Of a DNA stretch of 64,000 nucleotides, positions 45,379-56,300 are shown piece after piece; the stretch's first letter is position 1; each line of letters begins with the position of its first letter. The position numbers and the translations under genes were made by a program. Under the pieces are notes generated by a model, which did not search any database, was not told the origin of the DNA, and worked only from the letters and a program-made list of their open reading frames with translations. Source of the DNA: Neoscytalidium dimidiatum (Eukaryota; Ascomycota; Dothideomycetes; Botryosphaeriales; Botryosphaeriaceae); the NCBI GenBank assembly GCA_037367355.1, contig CM074697.1:62001-126000 (forward strand), in the 5' to 3' direction.

Positions 45379-46845
45379 ATGATGGCCGACGAACAGCTCA
45401 CCGCACCGACAAAGCGCCCCCGCGGCCGCCCGCGCAAGCAGCAACCCGAAGAAGTGGTTGCCCCCGCCGAGCCCGCCATCGCCATCGCCGTCGAACCAGC
45501 CTCCGCGCCAGCAAAGACGAAAAAGAAAAATTCCTCCGCCGCATCCAAAGCTCCAAAGGCCAAGAAACCCTCCGCTGCCAAAGAACCAACATCCATCCCC
45601 GCTCCCGCCGTCGAGAAGAAATCCAAGAAGCCGGCCGCACCCGCCAAAGCGGCAACGACAAAATCGCCCACGCGCGACGCGGGAGATCTGCCGCCGACGA
45701 AGATCACCGCAGCACTTCCGCCGAGCTCTGCCACTGCTCGACCAGTTGCGTCGAACACGCCGCCCACCGCGCCGCGACGAATCGAGTCTGCGGACGAGGA
45801 GCCGTCGACGCCGGCTGCGACGAGCGCGAAGAAGAGCCCACCGGCAGCGACCCAAGACTCGAAGATCCTGTCCGCGCTCGCGGCCCGCAACGCGCTACCG
45901 CTGAAGCAGAGTGCGGCAGGAGACGCAGCGGCCACCGGAATCGAGGCGCGATTGCACACGCGCAAGGAGGAAGAAAAGCCCGCGAAGGCCGCTGCGCCAG
46001 AGGCCCAGAACCCCGGGGCGCAGGAGGACGAGCGCGCCGCAGCGCTCCCACCGTCCCGCCGCGCAGCCGACGAAGCCCGCCCGTCCGCTACACCACCACC
46101 ACCTCCTCCTCCTCCTCCGCAAGCACCGCTTCCCGCCCCCGCTGCTGCCGCCGGACCAACATCTCTCGCCACAGCTCCCCCCGCCATTGAAGCGCCAGGA
46201 ACAGCGGAAGCAGCCGCGGCCCGCATCCCCGCCGCGCCCTCGCCCACCCACGAACCACCACAAGCACAGCTACGACGACAGCAACCGGCAACAGCCACGA
46301 TGCCCGCGCCACCGAAGCAACAGCAGCAGCAGCAACGGCCCCCGCCCGCACACCCCTTCCGCGCCCCTCAGCCCCAATCACAAGCATCGCCACCGCCTGC
46401 GCAGCCCTATCGCCCGCCACAACAGTCCACACCACCACCACCACCACCGCGTAGCGAGTGGAAGCCTGCCGAGCCGCTGCCCGCCAAGTACAAGCCCGCG
46501 GCGCGGCGGGTGATGCTGGCGATGGTGGCGGCCCCGATCGCGATCGTGACGAGCTGGGTGCTGTACGAGCGGCGTAAGTAGACACGATATTTCCTTCCTT
46601 TTCTCGCCTTTCGCCCTCCCTCAGAAGCATCTCTCCTCTTTCCTCTTCCCACGCTCCCTCCCTCCCCCCCCCGGTCGGTGGATCGTCGCTAACGTCTTGT
46701 GGTAGTGGTGCTGGGGAAGGAGCGCAAGGAGATTTCGCGGCTGATACCGAGTCTGGCGAGCGCGGTGGAAGAGACAAAGAGGGTCGATGGTGGTGCTGGT
46801 GCCACGGGGCGGCCGGCGGCTGGAGGAGCCGAGAAGGGACGGTGA
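45379..46845 (+). CDS. AT-hook protein with C-terminal membrane segment
   Basis: Exons 45379-46573 and 46706-46845 give 444 residues (start could be the second ATG, 45382). An AT-hook (KRPRGRPRK, residues 12-20) opens the protein. About 330 residues of Pro/Ala/Lys/Gln-rich low complexity follow, including Pro9 and Gln runs. The end is conserved-looking: EWKPAEPLPAKYKPAARR, a hydrophobic helix (VMLAMVAAPIAIVTSWVLY), then ERLVLGKERKEISRLIPSL. An AT-hook binds AT-rich DNA, yet the C-terminus looks like a membrane anchor. I do not recognise a characterised orthologue. The splice restores ERLVLGKER across the junction. Confidence 0.8.
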
Positions 46846-46886
46846 GGGGGGTTTGGTCGGGGTGCTTCGGTTATGATTGCTGAGAA

Positions 46887-47000
46887 AGCTAAAAGAGTAA
46901 TAGAAACGGATAGTGAAGTCTAGCGTCTATAGACTTTATGTTTCTTAGATAATCTAAAGATTTGTTCTATTTACTCTTATAAAATTATAAAAAGCTAACA
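46887..47000. repeat. AT-rich inverted repeat, MITE-like
   Basis: The left part AGCTAAAAGAGTAATAGAA and the right part, which reads as an imperfect reverse complement (TTCTATTTACTCTTATAAAA...AGCT), bracket about 110 AT-rich bases just after the AT-hook gene. A perfect 7-base hairpin (AAGTCTA/TAGACTT, 46916-46936) lies inside. No clear target-site duplication is seen. Confidence 0.45.
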
Positions 47001-47336
47001 TGTATAACACCCGTAATTATGACGAGCTACAAACAAGTACTATTTTTCTGCCTTATCACTCATCGCCCCGATACAGTTCCGGGAGACCGCCTATTTTCGA
47101 CTGCCCAACCCAGGTTTCCCCCTCATCTTCTGGTGAAACTGCCTCCAAATCACTTGCACGTTGTCGATTGAATAAAGATTCATCCGCTTCGGTATATGGT
47201 TCCCAAATGCCATTCACTTTTGTCCATCTTACCAGAACCTCGTTCCGTACAGAGCACAGTCTTCGATTCCCATACCTTTAGACTTTCACTCAGTTTTCCA
47301 GGCTGCGCGGCATCTGCCTACTCCAACAAGCCAACG

Positions 47337-48247
47337 ATGTCCGATAGCAGAGCGCTTTCTGGGAGTTTCTTCACGATTACACATATTCCACAACCTACGA
47401 CAATTCTCCCCATTGAGGCTCGACCTAGCCGGCAAACACGCTCTGATTACCGGTATACCCCGGGATAACGGAGTTGGAGACGCCACGGCTACGGCGTTTA
47501 CGCGTGTGGGAGCCTCTGCGATGGCGGTGCCTGATCTCCGCGGCGCGTCGGACGATCTTACCGAGAAAGCTGAAGCCGGCCGCAGCGTAAGCTAGACGGC
47601 CGGAGCCTTTGGTGCTGAGCTGCGCGGTTAACATCGCGAAGGACGACAGTGTTCAAGCGATGCGCGACATAGTATTAGAGAGCTTTAGCGGGCGCCTAGA
47701 TATAGCGGTCGACAATGCGGCTCATATGGAACCGTACAGACCACTCCTCGAATCGGACCTAGATGCGTGCTGGAGAACGTGGGAAGTCAACGTCCGCGGG
47801 CTCATCGATATAGCGCGCGCATTTATCCCAATTCAACTCTCGACCCGGGCTAATAACGACGGTCTTTGTATAATAATCAACGTGGCCTTACTAGGCGCAT
47901 TTACTGCTCCCCCCGGGAGCGCGAGCCATCGAATTTCAAGGCTTGCGATATTAAGGTTGACCGAGTCCCTGTGACTGGAATATGGTGATGAAGGACTTTT
48001 AACGTTCTGTATTAACCCAGGGGCCATCAAAACGCAAATCACAGAGCACACACCTACAGAGGTGCGGGACAGATTGCCTGATCGTCCAGATGTCGCTGGT
48101 GACACGAGTGCGTGGTTAGTTGCTGAGCGCAGGGAGTGGCTAGGCGGGGGCCGGTACGTGAGCTGTCCATGAGACAGGGAGGAGCTTATGAACAAAAAAT
48201 ACGAGATCATCGAGAAGGATAAGCTTAAGATGAGGATGGAATTTTAA
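47337..48247 (+). pseudogene. Short-chain dehydrogenase (SDR) pseudogene
   Basis: The full outline of a fungal SDR can be followed but not translated. It starts MSDSRALSGSFFTITHIPQP (47337). A frameshift near 47415 leads to RLDLAGKHALITG, and a second near 47600 leads to NIAKDDSVQAMRDI, GRLDIAVDNAAH, NVRGLIDIARAFIP and SHRISRLAILRLTESL. Then TGA at 47972 is read through by LEYGDEGLLTFCINPGAIKT, and TGA at 48170 (in place of a usual Trp codon) by REELMNKKYEIIEKDKLKMR to TAA 48245. The nucleotide loop is also decayed (TGIPRDNGVG) and the expected active-site Tyr-x3-Lys reads SHRISR. The original enzyme would have been a NAD(P)-dependent oxidoreductase. Confidence 0.85.
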
Positions 48248-48269
48248 GCCGACTGCTCATTTGTCAACT

Positions 48270-48720
48270 AGCGTTACCGGCCACGTCGGGTACGGTCGAC
48301 TACCTTCGGACGACAGAGTGGGAGATGTGGTGGACGAGTCTTGTCATTGGCGCATTCTTTGATTGGACCGTGAAGGTCGGATTTTTCGGCCTCGACCTCG
48401 CTTCCAAAACTGTAACTCTTATCGATGGCGGCACTTCAGTCTTCACCACTACCACTCTGCCTGCAACCGGTAAAGCTCTTATTGCGGTACTCGAACACGC
48501 CGAGGAGACAAACAATCAATACGTCTTTGTGTTATACTTTAATGTTAGTCAGAAAGATATTCTAGACGTAATCGAGAAAGTCGACGACCAAAGATGGACC
48601 GTAAAATATATTACATCCGAGGAAGCCATTGATAATGGCCGAAGGAGGATTGTAGAGAGTGATTTTGCTGGGATTATGGACATAATCAAGACCTTGTTAA
48701 CCCTTCCTGGGTTCTGTCGA
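48270..48720 (+). pseudogene. NmrA-like / isoflavone-reductase-like gene fragment
   Basis: A frame open from about 48250 reads TVDYLRTTEWEMWWTSLVIG, FFDWTVKVGFFGLDLASKT, DGGTSVFTTTTLPATGKALI, HAEETNNQYVFVLYFNVSQ and DDQRWTVKYITSEEAI. That is the C-terminal half of an NmrA-like NAD(P)-binding protein. The N-terminal Rossmann half with its GxxGxxG loop is absent: only 20-odd bases separate it from the SDR pseudogene. Beyond 48720 a different frame offers a possible tail (GTSGATWSISKDLAREMFL). The piece is truncated and presumably dead. Confidence 0.72.
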
Positions 48721-49981
48721 CACCACGCTAACTTCCAGACATCTACCGTAATCTTATTTCGGGTATCGGAACTTCCGGAGCCACTTGGTCGATTTCAAAA
48801 GACCTCGCCCGTGAAATGTTTTTGCGGAAGGAGCAGCGACCCCTGTGCCATATTTAATGCATGGTGTCAGAGCAATTACTATCCTCTCCCTCTGCCTCAT
48901 TGCGCCATAGGTCGTGGCATTCTTTTGAACATAGGTGAGCAGTCATTAAGATTGAGGGCGCCGTTACGTTACTAAACGATGCTGCTACTGCTAACTAAAT
49001 ACCCATATTGTTAAACAGCAACGAATTTATTCAAAGAGGCATTGAAGGTTTATAGAGAATGTAAAGTGCACACGTGCTTGTGTGAAGATGGGTAGTGATT
49101 ATAAGAGCCGTGTCTGATATCCGGTTGAGATATGGCTATACAGGGGCCCCCAGATGCATACCAGAGTAATTACCCTCGTTTCCGATGAAAAGAAACGGCT
49201 CCCGAGCATATCTCTCCCAACGCATGCCACTACTCAATCCACGTTTGCACCCCACACCAATCTTACACAAGGATAAAGGTGCAGTTGCATTCGTCGACTA
49301 TTATAGCGCCTGTATCATAGGCAAAACAGAAAATTAGAATGTGCATAAGTTCCAGAGAACATCGTCCCCCGGGAGGAGGCATGGGAGTCAAAAAGTGATG
49401 CGATATCTGAGGCTGTAAAGGCAACGTGGCAGGACGCTGGTGGCCCCTTTAGTCCAAAAGTCAGTGGTCTATCTATCTACAGTCCAGCGTTTCACACTGG
49501 CAAAAAGAGTCATCAAGCGTGGCTCTGAATATATCTATCTATACTATGATAAATTACAAGAAGAAATCACGATGACGTGTATGAACTATTCAAAGCTTCG
49601 ATATTCATATTTATTGTTTCGATTAAAGGAAATTGTCGTAGTGATGGCTCGTGTGAGCGTGTATCTACTCTGAACGCAAGAAAACATTTGTTTCGGCATC
49701 TGAGGATCACCGATTCTAGAATGTATCCCCCTTTTCAAAGATGAATGCTCGGCGACAATGCAAGTGAAACAATCCTCACTCTCATAGGACGTTCACTGCA
49801 GAAGTCAAAGCCGCAAACTCCTGGCAAGCGTATTTCAAACGCTCTTTCTTCATTCCATCTTTCTGCCAAAGATGTGCCATCTAACTCCGAAAAATGCTTT
49901 GTGAATACGTCTGAGCTCCAGACCGGAAAGTAAAACGGGTTCGATAATATATCGAAGAAAGGACATTAACGAAGTCCAAAA
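48721..49981. other. AT-leaning intergenic region, no gene seen
   Basis: Lies between the pseudogenes and the 3' end of the lipase gene. Frames are short, with no family. Confidence 0.5.
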
Positions 49982-52614
49982 TTATGACAGGTCGCTTTCA
50001 GTGGGGTAGTCCAGCACATCACTAGTTTTTTTACTCTTCCGCTGGAGCCGGCTTGGTAGTAATGAGTTGAAGCTCTTTTTCCGCCGTAGCAGCATCCCTC
50101 TTGTGCCACTAATGTCGGTATGCAGGCCGGATGCACTTTCTCTCCGCCTACCCTCGTTGGGTCTATTGACATTGGACGAGGGAGTCTCGACCGGCAGGTT
50201 GGTGGTCTGGGTCATTTTCTGCGGAGGGTGGAACAATCGCTTGTAGATTCGTTCGGGCGAGCTGGGTTGTGTGACCGCGCTAGGCGTCTTGGTCATAGCG
50301 AGTTGTGTGGAAGAGGGGCTGCGGAACGACCGAGAGCCGAGGTTCGGTGTCGCAGGTTGCGAAATCGAGGGGAACAGGTGAGGTGGCATGTCATCCTCGT
50401 CGGGGTCCGGAGGAGAATCGAGAGAGGAGAGCGATGCTTTTTCGTCTTCGCTATCGGAGGTAACAATGTCCTCCTCGGTGGCGGATGAGAGAATGTCTTG
50501 CGTGGGGATCTGGAGCAGTTGCGAATCGCTTGCGCGTGGAGATGTGAATGTTTGAAAAGCTGGCTTTGATTGGACGCGGCTTCTCGCTGGAACATCCAGA
50601 TGAAGAGTAATTGGACGACGGCCTCGGGTCTCTTGCTCGAGATCGTTGATGCTCCGCGTGAGGTTATGACGGCTTCGCGACACTCTGCCCCTGCCGCGGC
50701 CTGATTCTGAGTGGGACGAGGAAGGCCGTACCAGGTTCTTACGCAGATCCACCTCACTGGGGCTGAAGACTACGCGTGCTCTCAGCTGACGTACTGCGTC
50801 ATCCAGAGCCAGCTCGATAGCGCAGTGGTTTTGGATTCTGCTCATTTTCGGCCACGTCGCCCGTTCGCCGCAGATCATAGCCTGCTTCATGAACTCGGGC
50901 GTAGGGTTACTGAGAATTTTCGGGAACTGCGAATAAGAGATGGCCGGAAAGATGGTGATGTCTCCAGAGTAACGCTGGCTGAGGATGGACCTGGCTTTAG
51001 TGCAGTAGTTGGGGAAAATTCCGAGCTCGGCCATCACGTGTAACCGGTGCTGCGCTTCTCCTTTGGCGAGGCTAGCCATGCTGTGAAGCCATCCCGGGCC
51101 AGCTGCGAAGGCGGATGCGTTAAGTTGAGCCTCTGGTGTCGGCGCACCCTCTTCTTTCTCCAGGAAGGGCACGACATGAGGGTTAACTTGAGAAACGATG
51201 AAGTGATTGACGTTGAACATTTCCGCAAGACGGGTGATGGGCAAGTCGTTGTCAACAGAACCATCTATCCATCTCTGCGGTGAAGGATCCCAAGGGATCT
51301 GTTCTCCCGTCGTGGGATCCTTTGCCAGCAACTGGGCTGCTGAGAAAACCAGAGGAACGGAGCAGGAAGCAGCACTGGAAAACTGTCAGAGAGCGTCTTC
51401 TGGCGTTGACACAAACAGAGAAATGCGGGGAAGCAAAAGAGAAAGATGACTCACACAGCGGACCAGATGATGACGTTCGGCGCGGTGATATAATTGAGTA
51501 ACCTGGGCAGCTCGAAAGCGCTTGCGCTGGATACGGTGATGTTGAGAATCCTTCGAGTCCGGTTGTAAGCTTCCTGGAACGTCATGTCGCCAAGCAAGTT
51601 CCGCATGACCTGTATGAGGTGTGAAATGTCAAAAATGGCGCCGTATTTCAGAAATCTGGCAGCCTTTGTTAATATGCCACCCTCGCCCTCCTTCTCAAAG
51701 ACATCTAGGTCTCCATAGCAGAAATCGTCCAGAACGGTGGGCATCTCGGCGTCCGTGCGCGTGCAGAGCACAGCGCAGACGATGCTTCCGGCAGAGGCTC
51801 CCGAGATGATCCTGGGAAGCAAATTCGTTTCCCAGAGAGTTTTAATTACGCCAATATGATTCATTCCGAACGTGCCGCCGCCTGAGAGAAGCAGAGCGCT
51901 ACGGCCAAAGGACTGGCGAGTGGCCAAAAGTTGCTCCAGCACATGCCGCGGATCCAGCCCTCCCTCAGCTTGTTTTGACGTGATGTCCAAGAGCGCGGTG
52001 AGGGTTTGCTTGGCCGATTCGATGTAGCGCTCGATCAGAGTCTTTGTCCCCACGTGCGAGTGCCTGTACAGGCGCAGGTGGCCCATGCCCCCGAGGCCGC
52101 GGGTGAGGGAGGTCCGAATGAGGAACAGCATGCGCTGGGGGTCGCAGCTAATGCGGGCGTCGTCCAGCTGCTTCAGTCGGGCCTCGACCAGCTCATAGTT
52201 GTATTCCGTCGACTCGCGCTCCTGTTTCCAGGCATTGTTTCCTTCCAGCTCGTCCAGTTCAGCGGCTGCGTCGTGCCAGTCGGTGTAGTTCTCCGCCTGC
52301 CGCAACCAATACATGTCAGTCTTGTGCAAAAGTCTTTCGAAGCGAGGTCCGCGACTCACATTCTGCAAACGAAGGTACAGAATCTGCTTCCGGCTCCCGT
52401 CCTCAAGCTCCGGCGCATTCTGCGGATGGTCTTGACCGCCCAAGCCGCCTACAAAGTCCTCCAAGATGCCAGCAGGGTCCTTGACGAGCTTGACCAGCGG
52501 CGACAGCAGGCCGGCATGGCTGCTGGAGCGGCTCAGTCGGTTTCGGGCCGGCTCGGAGTCATGGGTGGTAGAATGGTACCGGCGGGAGAGTAGGGCGTCG
52601 TGGAGGAAGGACAT
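49982..52614 (-). CDS. Tgl4/Tgl5-type patatin triacylglycerol lipase
   Basis: Minus-strand exons 52360-52614, 51455-52296 and 49982-51374 give 829 residues. The N-terminal DUF3336-like helical region (YTDWHDAAAELDELEGNNAWK) is followed by the patatin core: the oxyanion loop LLSGGGTFGMNHIGV, the nucleophile motif GASAG (Ser at about 253), and the dyad aspartate in RWIDGSVDNDLP. IVSQVNPHVVPFL is the usual continuation. The 330-residue tail is Ser/Arg-rich and probably phosphorylated. Such enzymes mobilise triacylglycerol at lipid droplets. The frame is open 11 codons upstream of ATG 52614 without another ATG, so an extra 5' exon is possible. The first intron (63 bases) is free of stops and a multiple of three. 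Confidence 0.9.
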
Positions 52615-52700
52615 GAGCGCCGGCGAGCCATAGGCGTAACGGGACAAGGCGCTCTCACAAGGCGGCTCTGGGGGCTCGCGGAGATTGTGGGGTGCAGAAT

Positions 52701-52742
52701 GCGGAGTGCGGAGAGCGGAGAGCGGAGGGCGGATTGCGGAGC
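52701..52742. repeat. Heptamer array, six units, consensus GCGGAGA
   Basis: Six contiguous 7-base units, all starting GCGGA, about 90 bases upstream of the lipase start codon. Confidence 0.92.
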
Positions 52743-53322
52743 GGTGTTTACGAGGTATTTGTGTCGAATAGAATCGAAGGGAGGTGCGGTGACGGTGGGC
52801 GGCGGGTGAAAGGCCGAGCGGCAGCGTGGAGCTAGCGGGGGGGTCACGCGTCGCCCTCAGCGAGAAAAAAGGTGCCTCTGGAGGCGCGTGAGAGGATGAA
52901 GGTGGCAGGCTTGTAGCGCAGCGCGCCGCCTAAATCAGCGATGCACTACGCGACGAGGAGATCTGTCATACGCTATGCTGACCAGCTGAGACAGCGAGCC
53001 CACGCCAGGGATACGCTCCACGCCCAACCCTCTTCGTCATCGACACGACAAAACACCCTCGCCATTCGTTCGCGGCCTGCGCGCTGCCCGCGCTCCAACG
53101 ACCACCACCAGTTGGTTGCTGGCCTCCCGCCTGCTGGGCCCGCAGGCGAATGCCCGCGCCCCACGCCGTGCATTAGGGCTCTCCCGCCGACGCGGGCTGC
53201 GATCAGGAACCGGTAACGCACTGCCGGGAGGGCGCAGTTAATTTTTTTTTTTGTTCTCGCTGCGTGTGACGACAGGCCCGGGGCTGGCTGCACGATCCCC
53301 GTCAGCCAGCATGTGAGAGATC

Positions 53323-53347
53323 CAGCCCGCAGCCCGCAGCCCGCAGC
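53323..53347. repeat. Heptamer array, three and a half units of CAGCCCG
   Basis: Three exact copies of CAGCCCG and a partial fourth. It is the fourth heptamer array in the window. Confidence 0.9.
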
Positions 53348-56300
53348 GCTCCCCCGCCGTGGGGCTGCCGGCCTGCGCGCTGCTGGTGTGGGCTTATCAC
53401 GGAAATAGTGCTGCGCTCACACGCCAATCAGCCCGGCCCCCCTCCGACAACCTGCTACTCCATTCCTCGCCGTTCGCCATGCGCGTCTCCTCGCGTCGCA
53501 CAAAGGCAGCAGCAGTCACCAGGCCAAAGCAAGGCCTTCTCTTATCAGCGCCGCCGCCCTCAGAGGAGCGTCGGGCTGCGCTAAAAATGGCCACGGGTGT
53601 GCTGCACCGCTCATCATCCGCACTCTCCCGCCCTAGCTTGCGCCTCCAAATTGCCTGATCCGGAACGGAGTGGTGTGCTGAAGGGAGCGGCTGGCCGTGG
53701 TCGACGTGAGCCGCTGGCGCTGCCGCGAGTCATCTGCGAACTCTTCTACTCCACCTCCGCTTCTGCCATCAGTTTCATGTGAGAGTCTCGAAACCGCGCG
53801 CAGCCAAAAAAAAAAAAAAAAAAGAACCACTTCTGGTGGGACTGCTGCTGGCACCGTGTTCGCGAGCTCCCTTTCCTGGACCCGCTTGCGATGGAAGCGG
53901 CAGCCCCTACCACCCTGCCACCCTTGCGTACAGGTGTCACTGCTCACCGCTGTGGATCCGCCTGTCCTCAAGACGCCTTTTGAAAGCACCTCGTCCTTAC
54001 AATCCTTCCCGTCGAGACTTTTCGACGCTGTGGATGCCCCTCCACTCACGAATGCTCCACCACCTCCACAAGTCGTAATGGCGTGGCTCTTCACATGTCG
54101 GCGCACCACACCTCAGGCCAGGCTCAGTCCCCTATGAGTCGACTTGCATTGCTTCGGGCTCCATCTCCGTCCCAGCAACGGCGTTGACTCAGGCTTCCTG
54201 TCTTCCTCGGACCTTCTCTCATTTCTTGTTTTCAAGCTGGACACCATCTTCTTGACGCAATCGCATGTCCGTGTCCAAGCATGTGCTTCAGCCCTATCGC
54301 ACCAATCCTCGGACGCCAGGGGCATCACGTCAGGATTTCTCAACCCTTATTGCTCCATTCTTATCAATCCCTGATAACCGCGCACCGCTGGCATCCCTTC
54401 ACTGGCCGTTCCCGCCTTTTCTGTGGGGGCTTGCTGCAAAGAACCTCTTGTCTACCATCAGCTTCCGCGCGTTCCTGGCCGTCTGGTAGGGCAGACCACG
54501 TTCTCCGAGTCTCGACCTGGCCGCTGGCACGATCCGACTGGTCGCGACCGCCCATGTCCACCTTTGTCTCTGCCGCTGTTGCATAGCCGGATCTTCATCC
54601 GGCAGCATCCGCACGTTCCTGACGACGTGCAACGTCGATTCCGTCCACGCCCCGAACCGTGTCTCTCGGCATCAGGAGCCAAACCCCGGCGCGTCAGAGA
54701 AATCGTGTCGAGCCTATCTAGCTCTGGTTCCGGCCCCGCGGAATGTCTCTCCGGCATGCTTTTCACGAGCGGATGCGCAGCAGCTCTGCCGAGCAACCGC
54801 ACAGTAGATTTTCCTGAACGGATGCAACAGATTTGGCAAGTTGGCACCACCTTGGAGGACCTACGCTTTGTCGCATCGCAACGACCGATTCACCTTGGCG
54901 ATGGGCACCGGTGAGCGCTCTATCGACAGGGACTTCCCGCTTTGCTCCTGGAACAGAAATGCTTCCGAAGATCCAGTCATGAGCGGTCAACCTATCACGC
55001 ACAATGGAGCTTGCCATGTCGTACGACCGCTGAAGTCTTTCTGGCCTCGATGATAGAGCTTGCATATAGCAGCAGCTGTCGAGCTAGGACCCTTGCTGAA
55101 AAGTGGAGCCGTCTCTCTTGACTTGACAACAAGAGTAATCGTTGCGCGCGGAAAACTTGAACTATTCCGCGAACCAGCCAGCCAGTGGTATACTGTGTAG
55201 AGCTCGATCACCGCAAAGATGTGACGAAAGTTGTGGTCTTGCAGCTGCTCAACGGCACTTGTTTCAGGGCAATTGATCCCGGACACACCGAACATGTACT
55301 TCGAGAACGTTCCAATGCCTCGATCCTTGCGCTCGCAAGGCATCCACATGCTGCTAGGTACCTTGCGGTACTGGAGATCAAAGTACCACGTCATCACGCT
55401 AGCTGCAACTTTTACCTCTCTTTACTCATGCTCGCAACCCACCCAAGGGACCGCGCGGGATGCAGCGAAATCTTGCCAAACGGTACAGGTTGCACTTGGC
55501 CCGACAGCCATTCTCTAAAAGCCTTGGCCGTGAAAAGGCCGAACCTCAACACCCTACCCCCCTTTAGCATCGGGCGCTTGATCCAGGAAGCTAAAGCTCC
55601 CGAGAACCACTATTGTAGCGCCGTCACGCACGCGAGTATGGCTTTCATCGTATCGCCAATGCGTTGGCACCAAGATTTTCTAGAACGCCGCTCTTGACCG
55701 GTACTCTTGTGTTTGTAATTTCCACTAGGCCACGCCATACACTTTAGTTTCTGGCCGTTCTCCGGTGGAGGGGTTCGTGGCAACCCGCTAGAGATCAACT
55801 CTTCAAGTTGATCCCGAGTCTTGTAGCGTCCGTACGAGGTCGTTACCAGTAGTTCTGCGACAGGCGAGTCGTCTCAGGGACAGTCGTCGGGCCGTGAATG
55901 TCAGCGATTCAATTAGTCGCTCACACCCAGCAGATTGCTTGAACCTCATACACACGCGACGGGGTGTGTATTCGACCTGCCGCTGCGCGTGAGCACGCAT
56001 ACTGTTAGGCATGTACTTTCACTATGAATTTGCAAGATTTGATTATTGCGAAAGCGTCTCAAATTTCGATCTTCCGTATACCGTTGCAATTCTTAGACAG
56101 CACTGACTACGAGCAGCGCGAGCTCAACTCTACCGCAGATTTCTTACCGGGCCGAGCCGGCAGATCGCACAGGACACTTCATGTCGCCACTTTTTTCTTG
56201 ATCGATTCAGGTTGAAAGAGCAATGAAGTATAACGATGAAGGCGGTCGTTTACATTTCGACTGTCTTCCAGTTCATAGGTGCTGCACTTATGCCCAGAGT

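Noticed and set aside
53323..53347. CRISPR-like or telomeric repeat
   Set aside because: Direct head-to-tail 7-base units without spacers, in nuclear fungal DNA, and not TTAGGG.
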